The notes below the pieces were generated by a model that worked only from the letters and a program-made list of their open reading frames with translations, was not told the DNA's origin and ran no database searches. The position numbers were made by a program, and so were the translations under genes. From assembly GCA_945883845.1 (NCBI GenBank), contig CAMCYI010000008.1, forward strand, positions 78,305 to 142,304: DNA of 64,000 nucleotides. The letters run 5' to 3'. Each line of letters starts with the position of its first letter. Position 1 is the stretch's first letter. This stretch comes from Bacteriovorax stolpii. Lineage in GTDB: Bacteria; Bdellovibrionota; Bacteriovoracia; Bacteriovoracales; Bacteriovoracaceae. This document shows positions 44,738 through 54,451 of the stretch, in pieces.

Positions 44738-45208
44738 ATGGCTGTACGTTTTTTCCTGATCTCGTGCCTTTTGACCACGTCGGTTTTAGCTCAAGGATTG
44801 ATGGAGGAAAGGATCTGGAAAATTTCCGGCAGAAAGAAATCGATCTTTCTCGACTCCGGCGTTTTTCATACAACTTCCGCCGTTTCAAATTCTGGTATCA
44901 CAGGTGTGAGGAATTCAGTTGTTCCAGGTCGTGGCTATGAAAGAATCGTGATCGATTTCAGCTCAGCTTCCGTGCCGAAAATTTACGGCCATATTTCTCA
45001 GCAGAACAATAAGCTGTCGGTAGATTTTTTCAACACGAGCACAATGACAAACCAGCCTCAGATCAAAAATTCAAAATTTGTTAAATCAATCGACTTCATC
45101 AGTGTCGATGGGAAAACAATGACGATGGAAATGGCCCTGAAAGCGAAAGGTAGCTTCGATGTATTCTATCTTGAAAATCCAGGTCGCCTTGTCATCGACG
45201 TCCGCTAA
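44738..45208 (+). CDS. secreted AMIN-like domain protein
   Basis: A 156-residue protein: signal peptide (FFLISCLLTTSVLA) and one beta-rich domain (about 40-156). The strands YERIVIDFSSASVPKIYGHI, LSVDFFNTS, VKSIDFIS, TMEMALKAKGSFDVFYLE and the ending PGRLVIDVR follow the AMIN pattern found in PilQ and cell-wall amidases, where it binds peptidoglycan or localises the protein. It is a lone domain with no attached enzyme. It lies 20 bases before lon and probably shares its promoter. Confidence 0.7.
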   Translation: MAVRFFLISCLLTTSVLAQGLMEERIWKISGRKKSIFLDSGVFHTTSAVSNSGITGVRNSVVPGRGYERIVIDFSSASVPKIYGHISQQNNKLSVDFFNTSTMTNQPQIKNSKFVKSIDFISVDGKTMTMEMALKAKGSFDVFYLENPGRLVIDVR

Positions 45209-45228
45209 TTCACTAAAAGGAAATTCAA

Positions 45229-47823
45229 ATGGCCCCTAAAGATAAAAATGCTAAAGCTAATTCAAGCGGTGTGTTGGATAAACTTCCATTGGAAGTTGTC
45301 ATCATTCCCATTGTTAACAGCCCCATTTTTCCCGGCATGATTGCTCCGATTATTCTTTCGGAAGATAAGTACACTCCGGAGCTGGATGCTTATCTCACTA
45401 AGAGTAATTACGTTGCCCTGAACCTCGTCAAGTTCAAGGATTTTGGCGGCGAAACTGAAGTCCTCCAGGAAATGGATGAAGAGAATATCAACTACGAAGA
45501 TGAAATTATTCCGGAGACCCGCTACAACAGTATGACTTCCGCGAGTGATATCACTCCTAAAGGAATCACGCCGAAAGACATTTATAAAGTAGGTGTTCTC
45601 TGTAAGGTCATTAAGAAACTCAAACTTCCTGATGGATCAGTGAACTTGCTCGTTCATGGGATGAAAAGATACCGTGCCACCGAGTATGTGGTTGATGCCC
45701 CTCTTCTCGTTGCTAAGACTGAAGTCTTTAACGATATTCATGAGCCCGATGAAGAGCTGGATGCTTATACGCGTTCAGTAATCAATCAGGTGAAAAAGCT
45801 TTCTGAGATCAATCCGTATTTTAACGAAGAGATGAAGCTCGCGATGTTAAATTCGCCGTCACCTGGTTCGCTTGCGGATCTCGTGGCTTTCGCTCTTTCT
45901 CTGGATGTTCCTGAAGCGCAGGATTTTCTTGAAACTCTGATTGTTAAAAAGCGTTTTGCAAAACTCCTGGTTTATCTAAAACGTGAAAAAGACGTCGCTG
46001 ATATCCAGAAGAAAATCACTGATGAAGTGAACGATAAAGTGAACAAGTATCAACGTGAGTATTTCCTGCGCGAGCAGCTGAAAGTTATTCGCAACGAACT
46101 TGGCATGGATGAAGACGAAAAAGCCAAAGACCTCAAAAAAATGAAAGAGCAGCTAGATGAGGGCCATCTTCCGGAAGAAGCCCTGAAGGCTGCCCGCGAA
46201 GAGATGGAAAGACTTGAAAGCATTCCTGACTCTTCACCCGAATATAACGTTACCCGTACATATCTCAATTGGATGATGAGTCTTCCGTGGGACAAGTTTT
46301 CTGATGATGAAGTGAGTATCGAACAGTCTAAAAAAATTCTTGATAAAGATCACTATGGACTCGAGAAGCCTAAAGAACGCATTATGGAGTTCCTGGCAGT
46401 GAGAAAACTCAAGCCAGAATACGATGGTACAATTCTTTGTCTCGCTGGTCCTCCAGGCGTTGGTAAAACGTCTCTAGGCCATTCGATTGCAAAGGCCCTT
46501 GGCCGTAAATTCTATCGCTTCTCCCTCGGGGGAATGAGAGATGAAGCTGAGATCAAAGGTCACCGTCGTACTTACGTAGGAGCGATGCCAGGAAAAATTA
46601 TTCAGGCCCTAAAACGTGTTGAAGTAAACAATCCTGTCATCATGCTTGATGAAGTTGATAAAATCGGGAAATCTTTTCAGGGCGATCCTGCGTCCGCGCT
46701 CCTTGAAGTTCTTGATCCTGAGCAAAATAAAACATTCATCGATAATTACCTTGATGTGCCGTTTGATCTTTCAAAAGTTCTTTTCATTGCGACCGCCAAC
46801 TATATCGGTGAGATTCCTGAAGCACTTCTTGACCGTATGGAGTTGATTGAACTCTCTGGTTACACCATCGAAGAGAAAATCTCTATCGCGACGAAATGGG
46901 TTATTCCTAAGCAATTAAAAAAACACGGCCTCATGGCAAAAGAGTTTTCTTTGAGTCAGGTTGTGTTGAAAGCAATCGTTTCAGATTACGCCCGTGAACC
47001 CGGTGTTCGTGTCATGGAACAATTAATTGCAAAACTTTGCCGTCGTGCTGCTCTCGAAAAAGTTTCGAGCAAAAAGTTCAAGAAATTTGCTCCGGTTGTT
47101 GCTGATCTTGAGAAATCCCTCGGCAGCAAACGTTTCGAGACGGACATGGCCCAGAAGCCACTCCAGCCTGGTATCGTTACTGGTCTCGCATGGACTTCAT
47201 TCGGTGGAGATATCCTCTTCATTGAAACAATTCCTCTGAAAGGAAAAGGCTTCAAGCTCACAGGTCAGCTTGGGGATGTCATGGGCGAATCTGCCAGCCT
47301 CGCTTATAGTTATGTGAAAAGCATCCTTCAGGCGCAGATCGAAGAAGAAAGAGTTCTGGCCTTAAAAAAGGTTTCTAAGAAAAAAGTCTCAAAGAAAAAA
47401 ACGGGTATTTCTCCAGCCGCTGTTACAGCACCTGCAGTACCGGCGCCAAATGCTGAAGAAGCAACAGACTTTCTGGCATCGCATGAAATTCATCTTCACT
47501 TGCCAGCAGGGGCGACTCCTAAAGATGGTCCTTCCGCAGGTATTACAATGGCGCTTGCCCTTTACTCACTTTCAACCAGCCAGATGGTTCGTGGTGACAT
47601 AGCGATGACAGGTGAACTCTCATTGACCGGGAAAGTTTTGCCGGTCGGTGGTATCAAGGAGAAAGTCCTCGCTGCTAAGCGTGCGGGAATTAAAGAAATC
47701 ATTCTTCCATGGCAGAATGAAAAAGATCTCAAAGAAGTTCCTGAGCGCCATCGCAAAGGTATGCGTTTCCATCCGGTGAAGCATTTCGATGAAGTATTAA
47801 AAATTGCTTTAAAAAGACGTTAA
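45229..47823 (+). CDS. lon: ATP-dependent protease Lon with two inserts
   Basis: An 864-residue LonA: N-terminal substrate domain (about 15-240), AAA+ module with Walker [10 protein letters not shown] (407-415) and Walker B IMLDEVDK, and the protease domain with KDGPSAG (nucleophile Ser769) and the GGIKEK motif (807-812) that carries the catalytic Lys. Two inserts stand out against the Escherichia coli layout. One, of about 30-35 residues (about 73-113, acidic then TPKGITPKD), is in the N-domain. The other (about 708-745) lies at the start of the protease domain and is Lys-rich ([12 protein letters not shown]) then Ala/Pro-rich. Many bacteria have more than one Lon; this could be a specialised copy. 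Confidence 0.94.
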   Translation: MAPKDKNAKANSSGVLDKLPLEVVIIPIVNSPIFPGMIAPIILSEDKYTPELDAYLTKSNYVALNLVKFKDFGGETEVLQEMDEENINYEDEIIPETRYNSMTSASDITPKGITPKDIYKVGVLCKVIKKLKLPDGSVNLLVHGMKRYRATEYVVDAPLLVAKTEVFNDIHEPDEELDAYTRSVINQVKKLSEINPYFNEEMKLAMLNSPSPGSLADLVAFALSLDVPEAQDFLETLIVKKRFAKLLVYLKREKDVADIQKKITDEVNDKVNKYQREYFLREQLKVIRNELGMDEDEKAKDLKKMKEQLDEGHLPEEALKAAREEMERLESIPDSSPEYNVTRTYLNWMMSLPWDKFSDDEVSIEQSKKILDKDHYGLEKPKERIMEFLAVRKLKPEYDGTILCLAGPPGVGKTSLGHSIAKALGRKFYRFSLGGMRDEAEIKGHRRTYVGAMPGKIIQALKRVEVNNPVIMLDEVDKIGKSFQGDPASALLEVLDPEQNKTFIDNYLDVPFDLSKVLFIATANYIGEIPEALLDRMELIELSGYTIEEKISIATKWVIPKQLKKHGLMAKEFSLSQVVLKAIVSDYAREPGVRVMEQLIAKLCRRAALEKVSSKKFKKFAPVVADLEKSLGSKRFETDMAQKPLQPGIVTGLAWTSFGGDILFIETIPLKGKGFKLTGQLGDVMGESASLAYSYVKSILQAQIEEERVLALKKVSKKKVSKKKTGISPAAVTAPAVPAPNAEEATDFLASHEIHLHLPAGATPKDGPSAGITMALALYSLSTSQMVRGDIAMTGELSLTGKVLPVGGIKEKVLAAKRAGIKEIILPWQNEKDLKEVPERHRKGMRFHPVKHFDEVLKIALKRR

Positions 47824-47824
47824 G

Positions 47825-47852
47825 AAAAGGGCTCCTTCGGGAGCCTTTTTTT
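47825..47852 (+). terminator. intrinsic terminator of lon
   Basis: AAAAGGGCTCC / GGAGCCTTTTT stem (one G-U pair) with a stable TTCG loop and T-run ending at 47852; it starts one base after the lon stop. Confidence 0.93.
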
Positions 47853-47872
47853 ATGCAAATCTTGCCTCGTCC

Positions 47873-47899
47873 TTGAATCGTGAGTTCTTCATCTATAAT
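47873..47899 (+). promoter_or_regulatory. putative sigma-70 promoter for the metalloprotease operon
   Basis: A perfect TATAAT (47894-47899) lies 15 bp after TTGAAT (47873-47878). The start site would be near 47906, which is also the likely ATG, so the message may have little or no leader unless translation starts at the ATG at 47930. Confidence 0.5.
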
Positions 47900-47905
47900 T
47901 TACCA

Positions 47906-48505
47906 ATGAAGAACCTCAATCCTAAATTCATGTATTCTCTCCTCTTGTTTCTGAGCTTTAATGCGTTTTCACTGGAGCTTTCAATCTTGCGAGATTCCGC
48001 TGACGGGCTTGCCGTGCAGACTTTTTACTTTGAAAGTAATAAAGTCCTGACTCAGAAAAAGTCTAATTATTTTGATAGGAAGAGTGATTACAGATTAGGG
48101 GAGATGTCAGCGGCAGGTTCTTCTAAAATTTCCGCCATTAAGACAGGCCTTGAAAGGATCAAGAAGAAACTTAGCGACTCGAGAGCATTTCTTAAAACAA
48201 AATCGGTTCCCATACCAGTGCAGAACTCACAGAGACATACTTCATATTTTCTCCTCGATGGCATGGTCATTGAGAAGGGAACGATAGCATTTGAAGATGC
48301 TGAGAAAGAATTGGTTAAACTTCTTTCTCTTAACTGGAAACTCCAGGATGGCGTTTCGATCAGCAAGGATATGACCAAAGTTTCAGAATTTAAAAACGGA
48401 AGAAACATTTCGAGTATTGCTTTGGATTCCTACTTCAGTTGCAGGTCGATAGGGTCTGCAAAAATCTGTCGTAGCCATAAGAAGGAAGTCCTTTATGTGG
48501 ATTAA
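47906..48505 (+). CDS. secreted protein upstream of M64-like metalloprotease
   Basis: About 199 residues from ATG 47906 (ATG 47930 would give 191). Signal peptide YSLLLFLSFNAFS, then a soluble domain with KTGLERIKKKLSDSRAFLK helix and a basic C-terminus with two Cys (FSCRSIGSAKICRSHKK). No family recognised. It overlaps the following metalloprotease gene by 11 bases, so the two are co-translated; a chaperone, inhibitor or partner role is a guess from context only. It starts right after the lon terminator. Confidence 0.68.
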   Translation: MKNLNPKFMYSLLLFLSFNAFSLELSILRDSADGLAVQTFYFESNKVLTQKKSNYFDRKSDYRLGEMSAAGSSKISAIKTGLERIKKKLSDSRAFLKTKSVPIPVQNSQRHTSYFLLDGMVIEKGTIAFEDAEKELVKLLSLNWKLQDGVSISKDMTKVSEFKNGRNISSIALDSYFSCRSIGSAKICRSHKKEVLYVD

Positions 48506-50549
48506 CATTCTTCTTTTTCTTATCTTTCCCATACTCGCTTCTTCTCAGACGACAGTGAACAGTGATTCTGTTTTAACGAGTAAGTGGGTTTGTGAGGGAC
48601 AAAGTTCGCAAAACAGCAATCTTGCTATTCCTGGAAATTCGTTGGTGGAAGTGCGGATCGCCCGGACTGGCTCCTCCCTGATTTTTGTTCCGGATTTCCT
48701 ACAGACCGGTAATGCGAATCAACCGATGCGCAATCGTTCGCAACTCTACAGCACCTGCCTGAATAATTTCATGTCGACACTTGCTGCTGACTACCAGCGG
48801 TTCAGGGGCATATCTTGTCCAGCAACTTCTACTTCTCGTTCATGCTTACTTACACAAGATAGTTTCGATAATGAAATCTTCGAAAAAATCGATACCAGTT
48901 TTTTTACTTCCGCGAATCGTAACGACATAAGAATTATACCTCTTCCAAAAAGAGCAGCTGCTGCTGAGCTCGCGACCCTTTTAACGAATGGCCAGATAGA
49001 TTTCACCCGCGATCTGGAAAGCACTTTTCCTTTCGAGGGTCAGAACCAGAGTGTTTTCGACTATCCCGCAGTCGTGCTGAATCACATAGATAAATCGATG
49101 GTTGGAACACTGGCAGAAAAGGAAAAAATCATCACCGATTTTGCCTATCAACACTCCGAGTACCTTCAGGGATACCGGCAATGTAGCCCCTCTCCCGAAT
49201 GCACAATCTCAAATAATAAACGCGGCCTGGTTCTTAGTGCTCTTGATCAGATGGTGAGGACAACTTATGGCCTAGATGCAGAAGCTCGATTTGAAGCTCT
49301 TTGCGATATACCAGTGAGTATGCCGACTGAGGACCTCGCCGGGATTTTACAACGAACAATATCTGCAGCGAATTGCCAGTCACTTACGCCTGGCCAGCAC
49401 CGCCGCGTTCCGGCGACTGGATTCACCCGCAGTCACCTTCTGAAACGTGATTCAGAGGGAAATTATTTTGCGGCCTTCAACATTAATTTTGTCTATAACA
49501 ATGGGTCAATGACAGCTTCTGAAATGAAGAAGTCGGTTGATAATTGTCTCAAAGCTGTCAGGCCATTCATGAAAGGTCCTGACGGAGAAAGTTTGAGTCT
49601 CATTGCGCTTTCTCCAGACAAGGCACAGTTGTTACCAGAGGACGAGAGACCTGAAGTCACGAATATTTCTGTGGAGGCGCTGGGCTTCCGGTCTCATTCA
49701 GGAGCTTATCGTCAGCAAGTTGATTGCAGTACGATCGTACATGAAATGCTTCATAATCTAGGGCTTGGTGATGAATATCCGGAAAGTCTGATCAATGACG
49801 GACAGGGTTCCACCTGTAGAGTCATTCCAACAACTCCCTCGATCATGAAAACACATACTGAAGCTTTTGCTTTGGCAGTTCCGAAAGAAACACGTTGTAC
49901 CTGCAACGATGCTTGCCAGCGCCGCTACAACGGGACAGATTCGGAAGTCCGTAAACTCTTTCTTGCCGGTAATTCTGACAATACTGTCCGTGATTTTTGC
50001 GGCCCGGGAGAAACCGTCCCATTGCCTGTAAATGATCCTGATCGAGGAAAACGAATCGCATCCTTTACTGATAATGCGGGCGGATCCTTTTCCTACATAG
50101 GACGTATTCCAACTCCAGGTCCAACAAATGAATACGTTTCGTTTGGATATCGATATACGTGTGTTTGTCCTCTAGGAAACACAGAGTGTGAAGCCGCCAG
50201 GACTGAACTTCGCAGGATTTCTATTGAAGGTGCACCGATGGCCACTACCTGCAATTTTAACATGGGCGCAGAGATACGTGCAGACGATGCCAGTACTAGT
50301 ATTCCGGGGCCTGATGCGAGATCTGGTCTAAGCGGTGGAGTGTTCACGATAGTCTCTCAACCCAAGATCAAGTCCATCCTTCGGGCCAATCATTTCAAGA
50401 AAGCTATTTCTATGGGATGTACTCAACTGAGTTCTGACTATGACGAGTGCAATAATCTTTCCAACTTCAACTTGGGTGTGCCTCAGTGCAATCAGGAAGT
50501 CAGAAATCGTTGCCTGAATGACGATCATTTTCTCGGCGGCGCTTACTAA
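48495..50549 (+). CDS. secreted zinc metalloprotease, M64-like motif, Cys-rich
   Basis: A 684-residue exported protein (signal peptide INILLFLIFPILASS). The zinc motif HEMLHNLGLGDEY is at residues 416-428: His416, Glu417, His420 and the Asp426-Glu427-Tyr pattern seen in M64/IgA-peptidase-like enzymes. A preceding domain (about 310-410) is shared with the protein at 51017: NYFAAFNINF, LKAVRPFMKG and LLPEDERP. The C-terminal 250 residues are rich in Cys (for example CTCNDACQRR), suggesting disulfides outside the cell. No anchor is seen, so it is probably periplasmic or released. Substrate unknown; a role in predation or nutrient release is conjecture. Confidence 0.78.
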   Translation: MWINILLFLIFPILASSQTTVNSDSVLTSKWVCEGQSSQNSNLAIPGNSLVEVRIARTGSSLIFVPDFLQTGNANQPMRNRSQLYSTCLNNFMSTLAADYQRFRGISCPATSTSRSCLLTQDSFDNEIFEKIDTSFFTSANRNDIRIIPLPKRAAAAELATLLTNGQIDFTRDLESTFPFEGQNQSVFDYPAVVLNHIDKSMVGTLAEKEKIITDFAYQHSEYLQGYRQCSPSPECTISNNKRGLVLSALDQMVRTTYGLDAEARFEALCDIPVSMPTEDLAGILQRTISAANCQSLTPGQHRRVPATGFTRSHLLKRDSEGNYFAAFNINFVYNNGSMTASEMKKSVDNCLKAVRPFMKGPDGESLSLIALSPDKAQLLPEDERPEVTNISVEALGFRSHSGAYRQQVDCSTIVHEMLHNLGLGDEYPESLINDGQGSTCRVIPTTPSIMKTHTEAFALAVPKETRCTCNDACQRRYNGTDSEVRKLFLAGNSDNTVRDFCGPGETVPLPVNDPDRGKRIASFTDNAGGSFSYIGRIPTPGPTNEYVSFGYRYTCVCPLGNTECEAARTELRRISIEGAPMATTCNFNMGAEIRADDASTSIPGPDARSGLSGGVFTIVSQPKIKSILRANHFKKAISMGCTQLSSDYDECNNLSNFNLGVPQCNQEVRNRCLNDDHFLGGAY

Positions 50550-50577
50550 AAAAAAAGGCCACCTTTCGGCAGCCTTT
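50548..50577 (-). terminator. intrinsic terminator of rpoZ
   Basis: Read on the minus strand: a 10-bp stem AAAGGCTGCC / GGTGGCCTTT (two G-U pairs) with a GAAA loop, then nine T. It overlaps the stop codon of the opposing metalloprotease gene. On the plus strand two pairs become mismatches, so it should work mainly for rpoZ. Confidence 0.82.
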
Positions 50578-50599
50578 GATTGAAAACTTTCTAAAAATT

Positions 50600-50812
50600 T
50601 TAGAACTCGTCTGAATCGTATTCGCTCTTCAGAGTGTGCTTTACTTTTCCTGCAGCGATTTCGCGAAGGGCAGTCACAACTTCTTTATTTTTGCTTCTGA
50701 CCTGAGATTCATCACCTTCACGGAGTTGTTTAACTCTTTTTGCAGTCAAGTGAACCAGCTCGTAACGGTTTTCAACGTGTTCTAAACAGTCTTCGACGGT
50801 GACTCGAGCCAT
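50600..50812 (-). CDS. rpoZ: RNA polymerase omega subunit
   Basis: A 70-residue omega subunit beginning [20 protein letters not shown], with the family pattern [11 protein letters not shown] and [16 protein letters not shown]. The frame stays open 36 codons upstream, but this ATG has AGAGGT at about six bases and the conserved N-terminus. Omega helps assemble and stabilise beta-prime. It is a single-gene unit with its own promoter (50847-50875) and terminator, lying inverted between the two related metalloprotease genes. The usual partners gmk and spoT are absent here. Confidence 0.95.
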   Translation of the reverse strand: MARVTVEDCLEHVENRYELVHLTAKRVKQLREGDESQVRSKNKEVVTALREIAAGKVKHTLKSEYDSDEF

Positions 50813-50846
50813 GGTGTACCTCTTTAACAGATAATGGGAAGACTCC

Positions 50847-50875
50847 TTTTTAAAGCAATTCTGCATACTTGTCAA
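50847..50875 (-). promoter_or_regulatory. sigma-70 promoter of rpoZ
   Basis: On the minus strand a perfect -35 TTGACA (50870-50875) is 17 bp before TAAAAA (50847-50852, four of six). The start would be near 50840, about 28 bases before rpoZ. Confidence 0.7.
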
Positions 50876-51016
50876 AGAGTTCTCAGGATTGAAGTGGTTG
50901 AGAGAATCTCTATTGGACAAGATGGGTCATTTTGTCGGTTAAGATCCCGTAATAACGAGAATTTCTTGCCTCTCGGGCGTGCCATTGGAATGGCGTATAA
51001 TTTGCGAGGAGGCCTT

Positions 51017-52528
51017 ATGGTTAAAGTTCTCGTTTTTTCAATTTTGCTTCAACTTTCCCTGCAGGCTTTTGGACAGGCCAGTGCGCCCATGAATGCCGCC
51101 CTGGAGACAACTTCAAATGCCATGCAAACAGTTGAGACTATCAATACATTGCCCAGGCCTGTTGTTGAATGCCCATTAGTTCCTTCTGAGTCAGATGTTT
51201 CCAGGCTCAGACAAACGAGTGCAGCTCCTCTTGCATGTGTGAGGGCAGTGGCATCTTCAGACGGAACGCCTGTCGTTCAGAGAACGAGAAATTTTGAACC
51301 TCTCGCTGAAAATCAGCATCGTCTCATGGTCAAAGACAGCAATCGATATTATCAAACGGGGCACTATTTACTTAAACGATTATCAGGCGAGAATTACCAA
51401 GCCGTCCTTAATCTCAACTTTTCGTCCGATGTTCCCGGTCTCGCCGAAGCTATGATGAATCGGACCCGCAAGTGCATGCAGGATTTGAGTCAGTTTATTA
51501 GACCAGCTAATGGAAAAAGAATTGAAATCCTGATCATGACTCCCAAGGAAGTGACTGATAATCTTCCGGAAAATGCGAGACCTTATCCTGTTAGCATAAC
51601 CGTAACTCCGGAAGAAAAAGATTACCGCGGGGATGCACAACGATTTGGTTCGAATTTTACTTGTAAAACGATTGGCCATGAACTCATTCATCATCTCGGA
51701 TTGGTGGACGAATATAAAGAAAATGGAGCTGATGAGAGAAGTGACAATTGGTCTTGCAGAGCTCTGACGACCGGTACGTCTTATATGAGAAATACAACTG
51801 ACTCTTTTCTTGATGTTGTTCCTCAGAGTTTCAACTGTCACTGTGATACAAGTTGTCAGGATACTATGAGGCTATCTGATGCTATTAAGACTTCATATCT
51901 TTCACAAAGGCCGATGGAATATTTCACCAGTGAAGAGCCTCTGAAGAAAGCGTGCGAGAAAGTTGGATCTCCAACTCAGGTCTTTCTTGATGAACGTCCT
52001 GTCAGTAACAACCTCGTTTTTAAGTCACGCTCAGGCAGTGTATATACTTTTGAGGGGATGCACACCACAGGTGTAGGCCTGGTAATGGTTTCAGCTCATG
52101 AGCTTAGAAAAAGACCAGAGGCCCAGCTTTCGACTATTCAGTGTGATTGCTCAGATGATCCTTCAGGGAATTGTGATCGTGCTGCCAGGGATGTGATTCA
52201 GCGATCGGCTAGAAATAACCCTCGAACGTATTGTCCGAATCCTATGGAAGATCCAAGGGATCTCCAGATTTCGACATCGAATAGTCCTTCAAGAGTCGTA
52301 GGCGACAGGATTTATATTCAGACAAGACCAATTCAGGGATCGAGCTTGCTGACGAGCGGGCAGGTTGATCAGATCATCTCTGGAAACTGCCTCGGAGGAT
52401 CTCCACAATACCAAAGATGTGCGGCCCTCGCAAACATTCCGGCTTCGAGCCCGGCATGTGTAATGCCAACAGAATGCAGAAGTACGAACTATTATCTTAA
52501 CAATGGTGCTGCGACTTCTGACCCTTAG
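51017..52528 (+). CDS. secreted zinc metalloprotease, M64-like motif, paralog
   Basis: A 503-residue exported protein. The ATG at 51017 is chosen because of a perfect AGGAGG at 51007-51012 and the signal peptide VKVLVFSILLQLSLQAFG; the frame stays open upstream to 50834. A TATAAT at 50996-51001 may be its -10 box, without a matching -35. The zinc motif HELIHHLGLVDEY is at residues 221-233 (His221, Glu222, His225, Asp231-Glu232). It shares the domain before this motif and a Cys-rich tail (FNCHCDTSCQD) with the protein at 48495. The 190-residue shorter N-terminus is the main difference. Its stop overlaps the opposing acyl-CoA ligase stop by four bases. Confidence 0.78.
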   Translation: MVKVLVFSILLQLSLQAFGQASAPMNAALETTSNAMQTVETINTLPRPVVECPLVPSESDVSRLRQTSAAPLACVRAVASSDGTPVVQRTRNFEPLAENQHRLMVKDSNRYYQTGHYLLKRLSGENYQAVLNLNFSSDVPGLAEAMMNRTRKCMQDLSQFIRPANGKRIEILIMTPKEVTDNLPENARPYPVSITVTPEEKDYRGDAQRFGSNFTCKTIGHELIHHLGLVDEYKENGADERSDNWSCRALTTGTSYMRNTTDSFLDVVPQSFNCHCDTSCQDTMRLSDAIKTSYLSQRPMEYFTSEEPLKKACEKVGSPTQVFLDERPVSNNLVFKSRSGSVYTFEGMHTTGVGLVMVSAHELRKRPEAQLSTIQCDCSDDPSGNCDRAARDVIQRSARNNPRTYCPNPMEDPRDLQISTSNSPSRVVGDRIYIQTRPIQGSSLLTSGQVDQIISGNCLGGSPQYQRCAALANIPASSPACVMPTECRSTNYYLNNGAATSDP

Positions 52529-54342
52529 TGATACATGGTTTCAATTTCTTTCTGGTATCTTTCGGAGACGACTTTGCGTTTTATCTTCAGAGATGGAGTA
52601 AGGAAGTTGTCCGTCGTGAACTCTTCAGTAACAATCTTGAATTTCTTAACTTGCTCATACTGAGCAAGATCTGTGTTTATTTCTTCAATTTCATGTTGGA
52701 TCACTTCTTGTACTAGGGGATGCTGAGCGAGCTCCTGAACAGTACAGTTAGATGGCAGCCCAAGCTCTTCGAGCATCGGAAGGAATCTTTCTTTTTCTAT
52801 GCCCACGAGGGCCGTGATGAAGTTTCTTTTTTCGCCGACAACCACCATGTGTGAAATATGAGGCTTAACTTTCGCCATGTTCTCAATCTTCTGGGGAGCA
52901 ATCTTCTTTCCTCCACTGGTGACGATTAGATCTTTTTTGCGGTCAGTGATTTTCAGAAATCCTTCCGGCGTAAACTCCCCAATGTCGCCAGTGAGTAACC
53001 AGCCATTCGCCATAGAAAGTTCAGTAGCTTCAGGATTCTTATAATAGCCACTCATCATGGCCTCAGATTTTATTCTGATTTCACCATCATGATCAAATGT
53101 GATCTGCACATCACCCATAGGCTTACCCACAGTTCCAGGAATCTGCTTGGCGAGGGGATTAAGGCAGCATGGGGCGATAGTTTCAGTAAGTCCATAACCT
53201 TCAAGGATTGTAAGATTGGCATAGCGGAGAAATGTGATGATATCAGGTGATAGAGGTGCACCACCGGAAACAAAGTATCTGATCTTGCCACCAAAACGGG
53301 CATAGATTTTCGAGAAAACAATCTTCGTGGCGAGTGCGTGTTCAATCAGTTCGCCAGCAGAAGGTGAAACATCCCGGTCAATTTTTGCATAGTAATCTTC
53401 AGAGACTTTAACGGCCCACTTGAAGGCCTGCTTCTCAACGAGATTCCCTCTGTTCACCTGATCCATAACCTTCGCATAAATTTTTTCGAAGATACGAGGA
53501 ACTGCGAGCATGATCGTCGGTTTCACAACCTGTAGGTTATCCAGGATTTTTTCAATCGACTCTGCGTAGACGGCCTGAGAGCCGAATGCAAGGGGCAACA
53601 TGGAATCGCAGCGGCCTAGAACGTGTGAGAGCGGAAGAAATACGAGTGAGCGATCCTGTTGATTGATAGCACCCTGAATGGTTTTTTCAATGTTCATCAA
53701 CATCGAAACAAATGCGTGCTGAGAAATCACAGCACCTTTCGGTTCGCCAGTTGTACCCGAAGTATAAATGATCGAAGCAACGTCTTCAGGCATCTGACCC
53801 TGAATCTGATTGTCGAAATAGTCGGGCTGAGTTTTTAATTCATCAGTTCCCAGTCGAATAAGTTCTTTGTAACTGTAATAAGGATAAGAATTGCGGAACT
53901 TTTTAAGTGTTTCTTCAGATAGATCATTGATCGAAATGATCATGCGAAGGTTTGTCAGATTTTTCAGGATCGGGATGACTTTCTCCATCTGTTTATCATT
54001 CTCAACAATCATGACCACACTGTCTGAATGATTGAAGATGAATTGTACTTCTGTGGCGATGTACGATGGATAAATAGGCACAGTACAACCGCGGGCCATG
54101 AGACAGGCCATATCCAGGAAGTGCCATTCTTTACAGGTCTGCCCAAGGATCGCTACCTTGTCGCCAACGTTGACACCAAGTTTGTGAAGGCAGTTAGAAA
54201 GTATTTCAATAGTGCTGGAGTATTCATTGAAAGTGATATTTTTAACTTCGTTATTTTCAATCCAACCTAAAGCGTAGCGATCGCCGTATTTTTCGACTTT
54301 CTGCTTGAGGAGTCTTCCTAATGTGCGTGGTCCGTTCAGCAT
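52525..54342 (-). CDS. fadD: long-chain acyl-CoA synthetase (AMP-forming)
   Basis: A 605-residue AMP-binding enzyme of the long-chain fatty acid-CoA ligase type (FAA1/FadD15-like). It has IIYTSGTTGEPKGA (about 190-203, the P-loop motif), the A5 motif LEGYGLTETIAP, the A7/A8 region WLLTGDIGEF and LKITDRKKDLIVTSGGKKIAP, and ends near the conserved Lys segment TPSLKIKRK. The ATG at 54342 is preferred because GAGGA lies five bases upstream; ATGs at 54354 and 54378 would add 4 or 12 residues. It activates fatty acids for breakdown or lipid use. The symbol is by family resemblance. Confidence 0.85.
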   Translation of the reverse strand: MLNGPRTLGRLLKQKVEKYGDRYALGWIENNEVKNITFNEYSSTIEILSNCLHKLGVNVGDKVAILGQTCKEWHFLDMACLMARGCTVPIYPSYIATEVQFIFNHSDSVVMIVENDKQMEKVIPILKNLTNLRMIISINDLSEETLKKFRNSYPYYSYKELIRLGTDELKTQPDYFDNQIQGQMPEDVASIIYTSGTTGEPKGAVISQHAFVSMLMNIEKTIQGAINQQDRSLVFLPLSHVLGRCDSMLPLAFGSQAVYAESIEKILDNLQVVKPTIMLAVPRIFEKIYAKVMDQVNRGNLVEKQAFKWAVKVSEDYYAKIDRDVSPSAGELIEHALATKIVFSKIYARFGGKIRYFVSGGAPLSPDIITFLRYANLTILEGYGLTETIAPCCLNPLAKQIPGTVGKPMGDVQITFDHDGEIRIKSEAMMSGYYKNPEATELSMANGWLLTGDIGEFTPEGFLKITDRKKDLIVTSGGKKIAPQKIENMAKVKPHISHMVVVGEKRNFITALVGIEKERFLPMLEELGLPSNCTVQELAQHPLVQEVIQHEIEEINTDLAQYEQVKKFKIVTEEFTTDNFLTPSLKIKRKVVSERYQKEIETMYH

Positions 54343-54387
54343 AAATTTCCTCATCGTCCATGGAAAAAATTTTAACACGTGCGAAAA

Positions 54388-54415
54388 TTGATCAGAGAAA
54401 TCAATGTCTTAAAAT
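54388..54415 (+). promoter_or_regulatory. putative sigma-70 promoter for small protein gene
   Basis: TTGATC (54388-54393) and TAAAAT (54410-54415) with a 16-bp spacer, between the divergent acyl-CoA ligase and the gene at 54452. Start site would be near 54422. Confidence 0.45.
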
Positions 54416-54451
54416 TCTAAAATGTGGTTTCTACCTTGCTTATCGGCAGGT

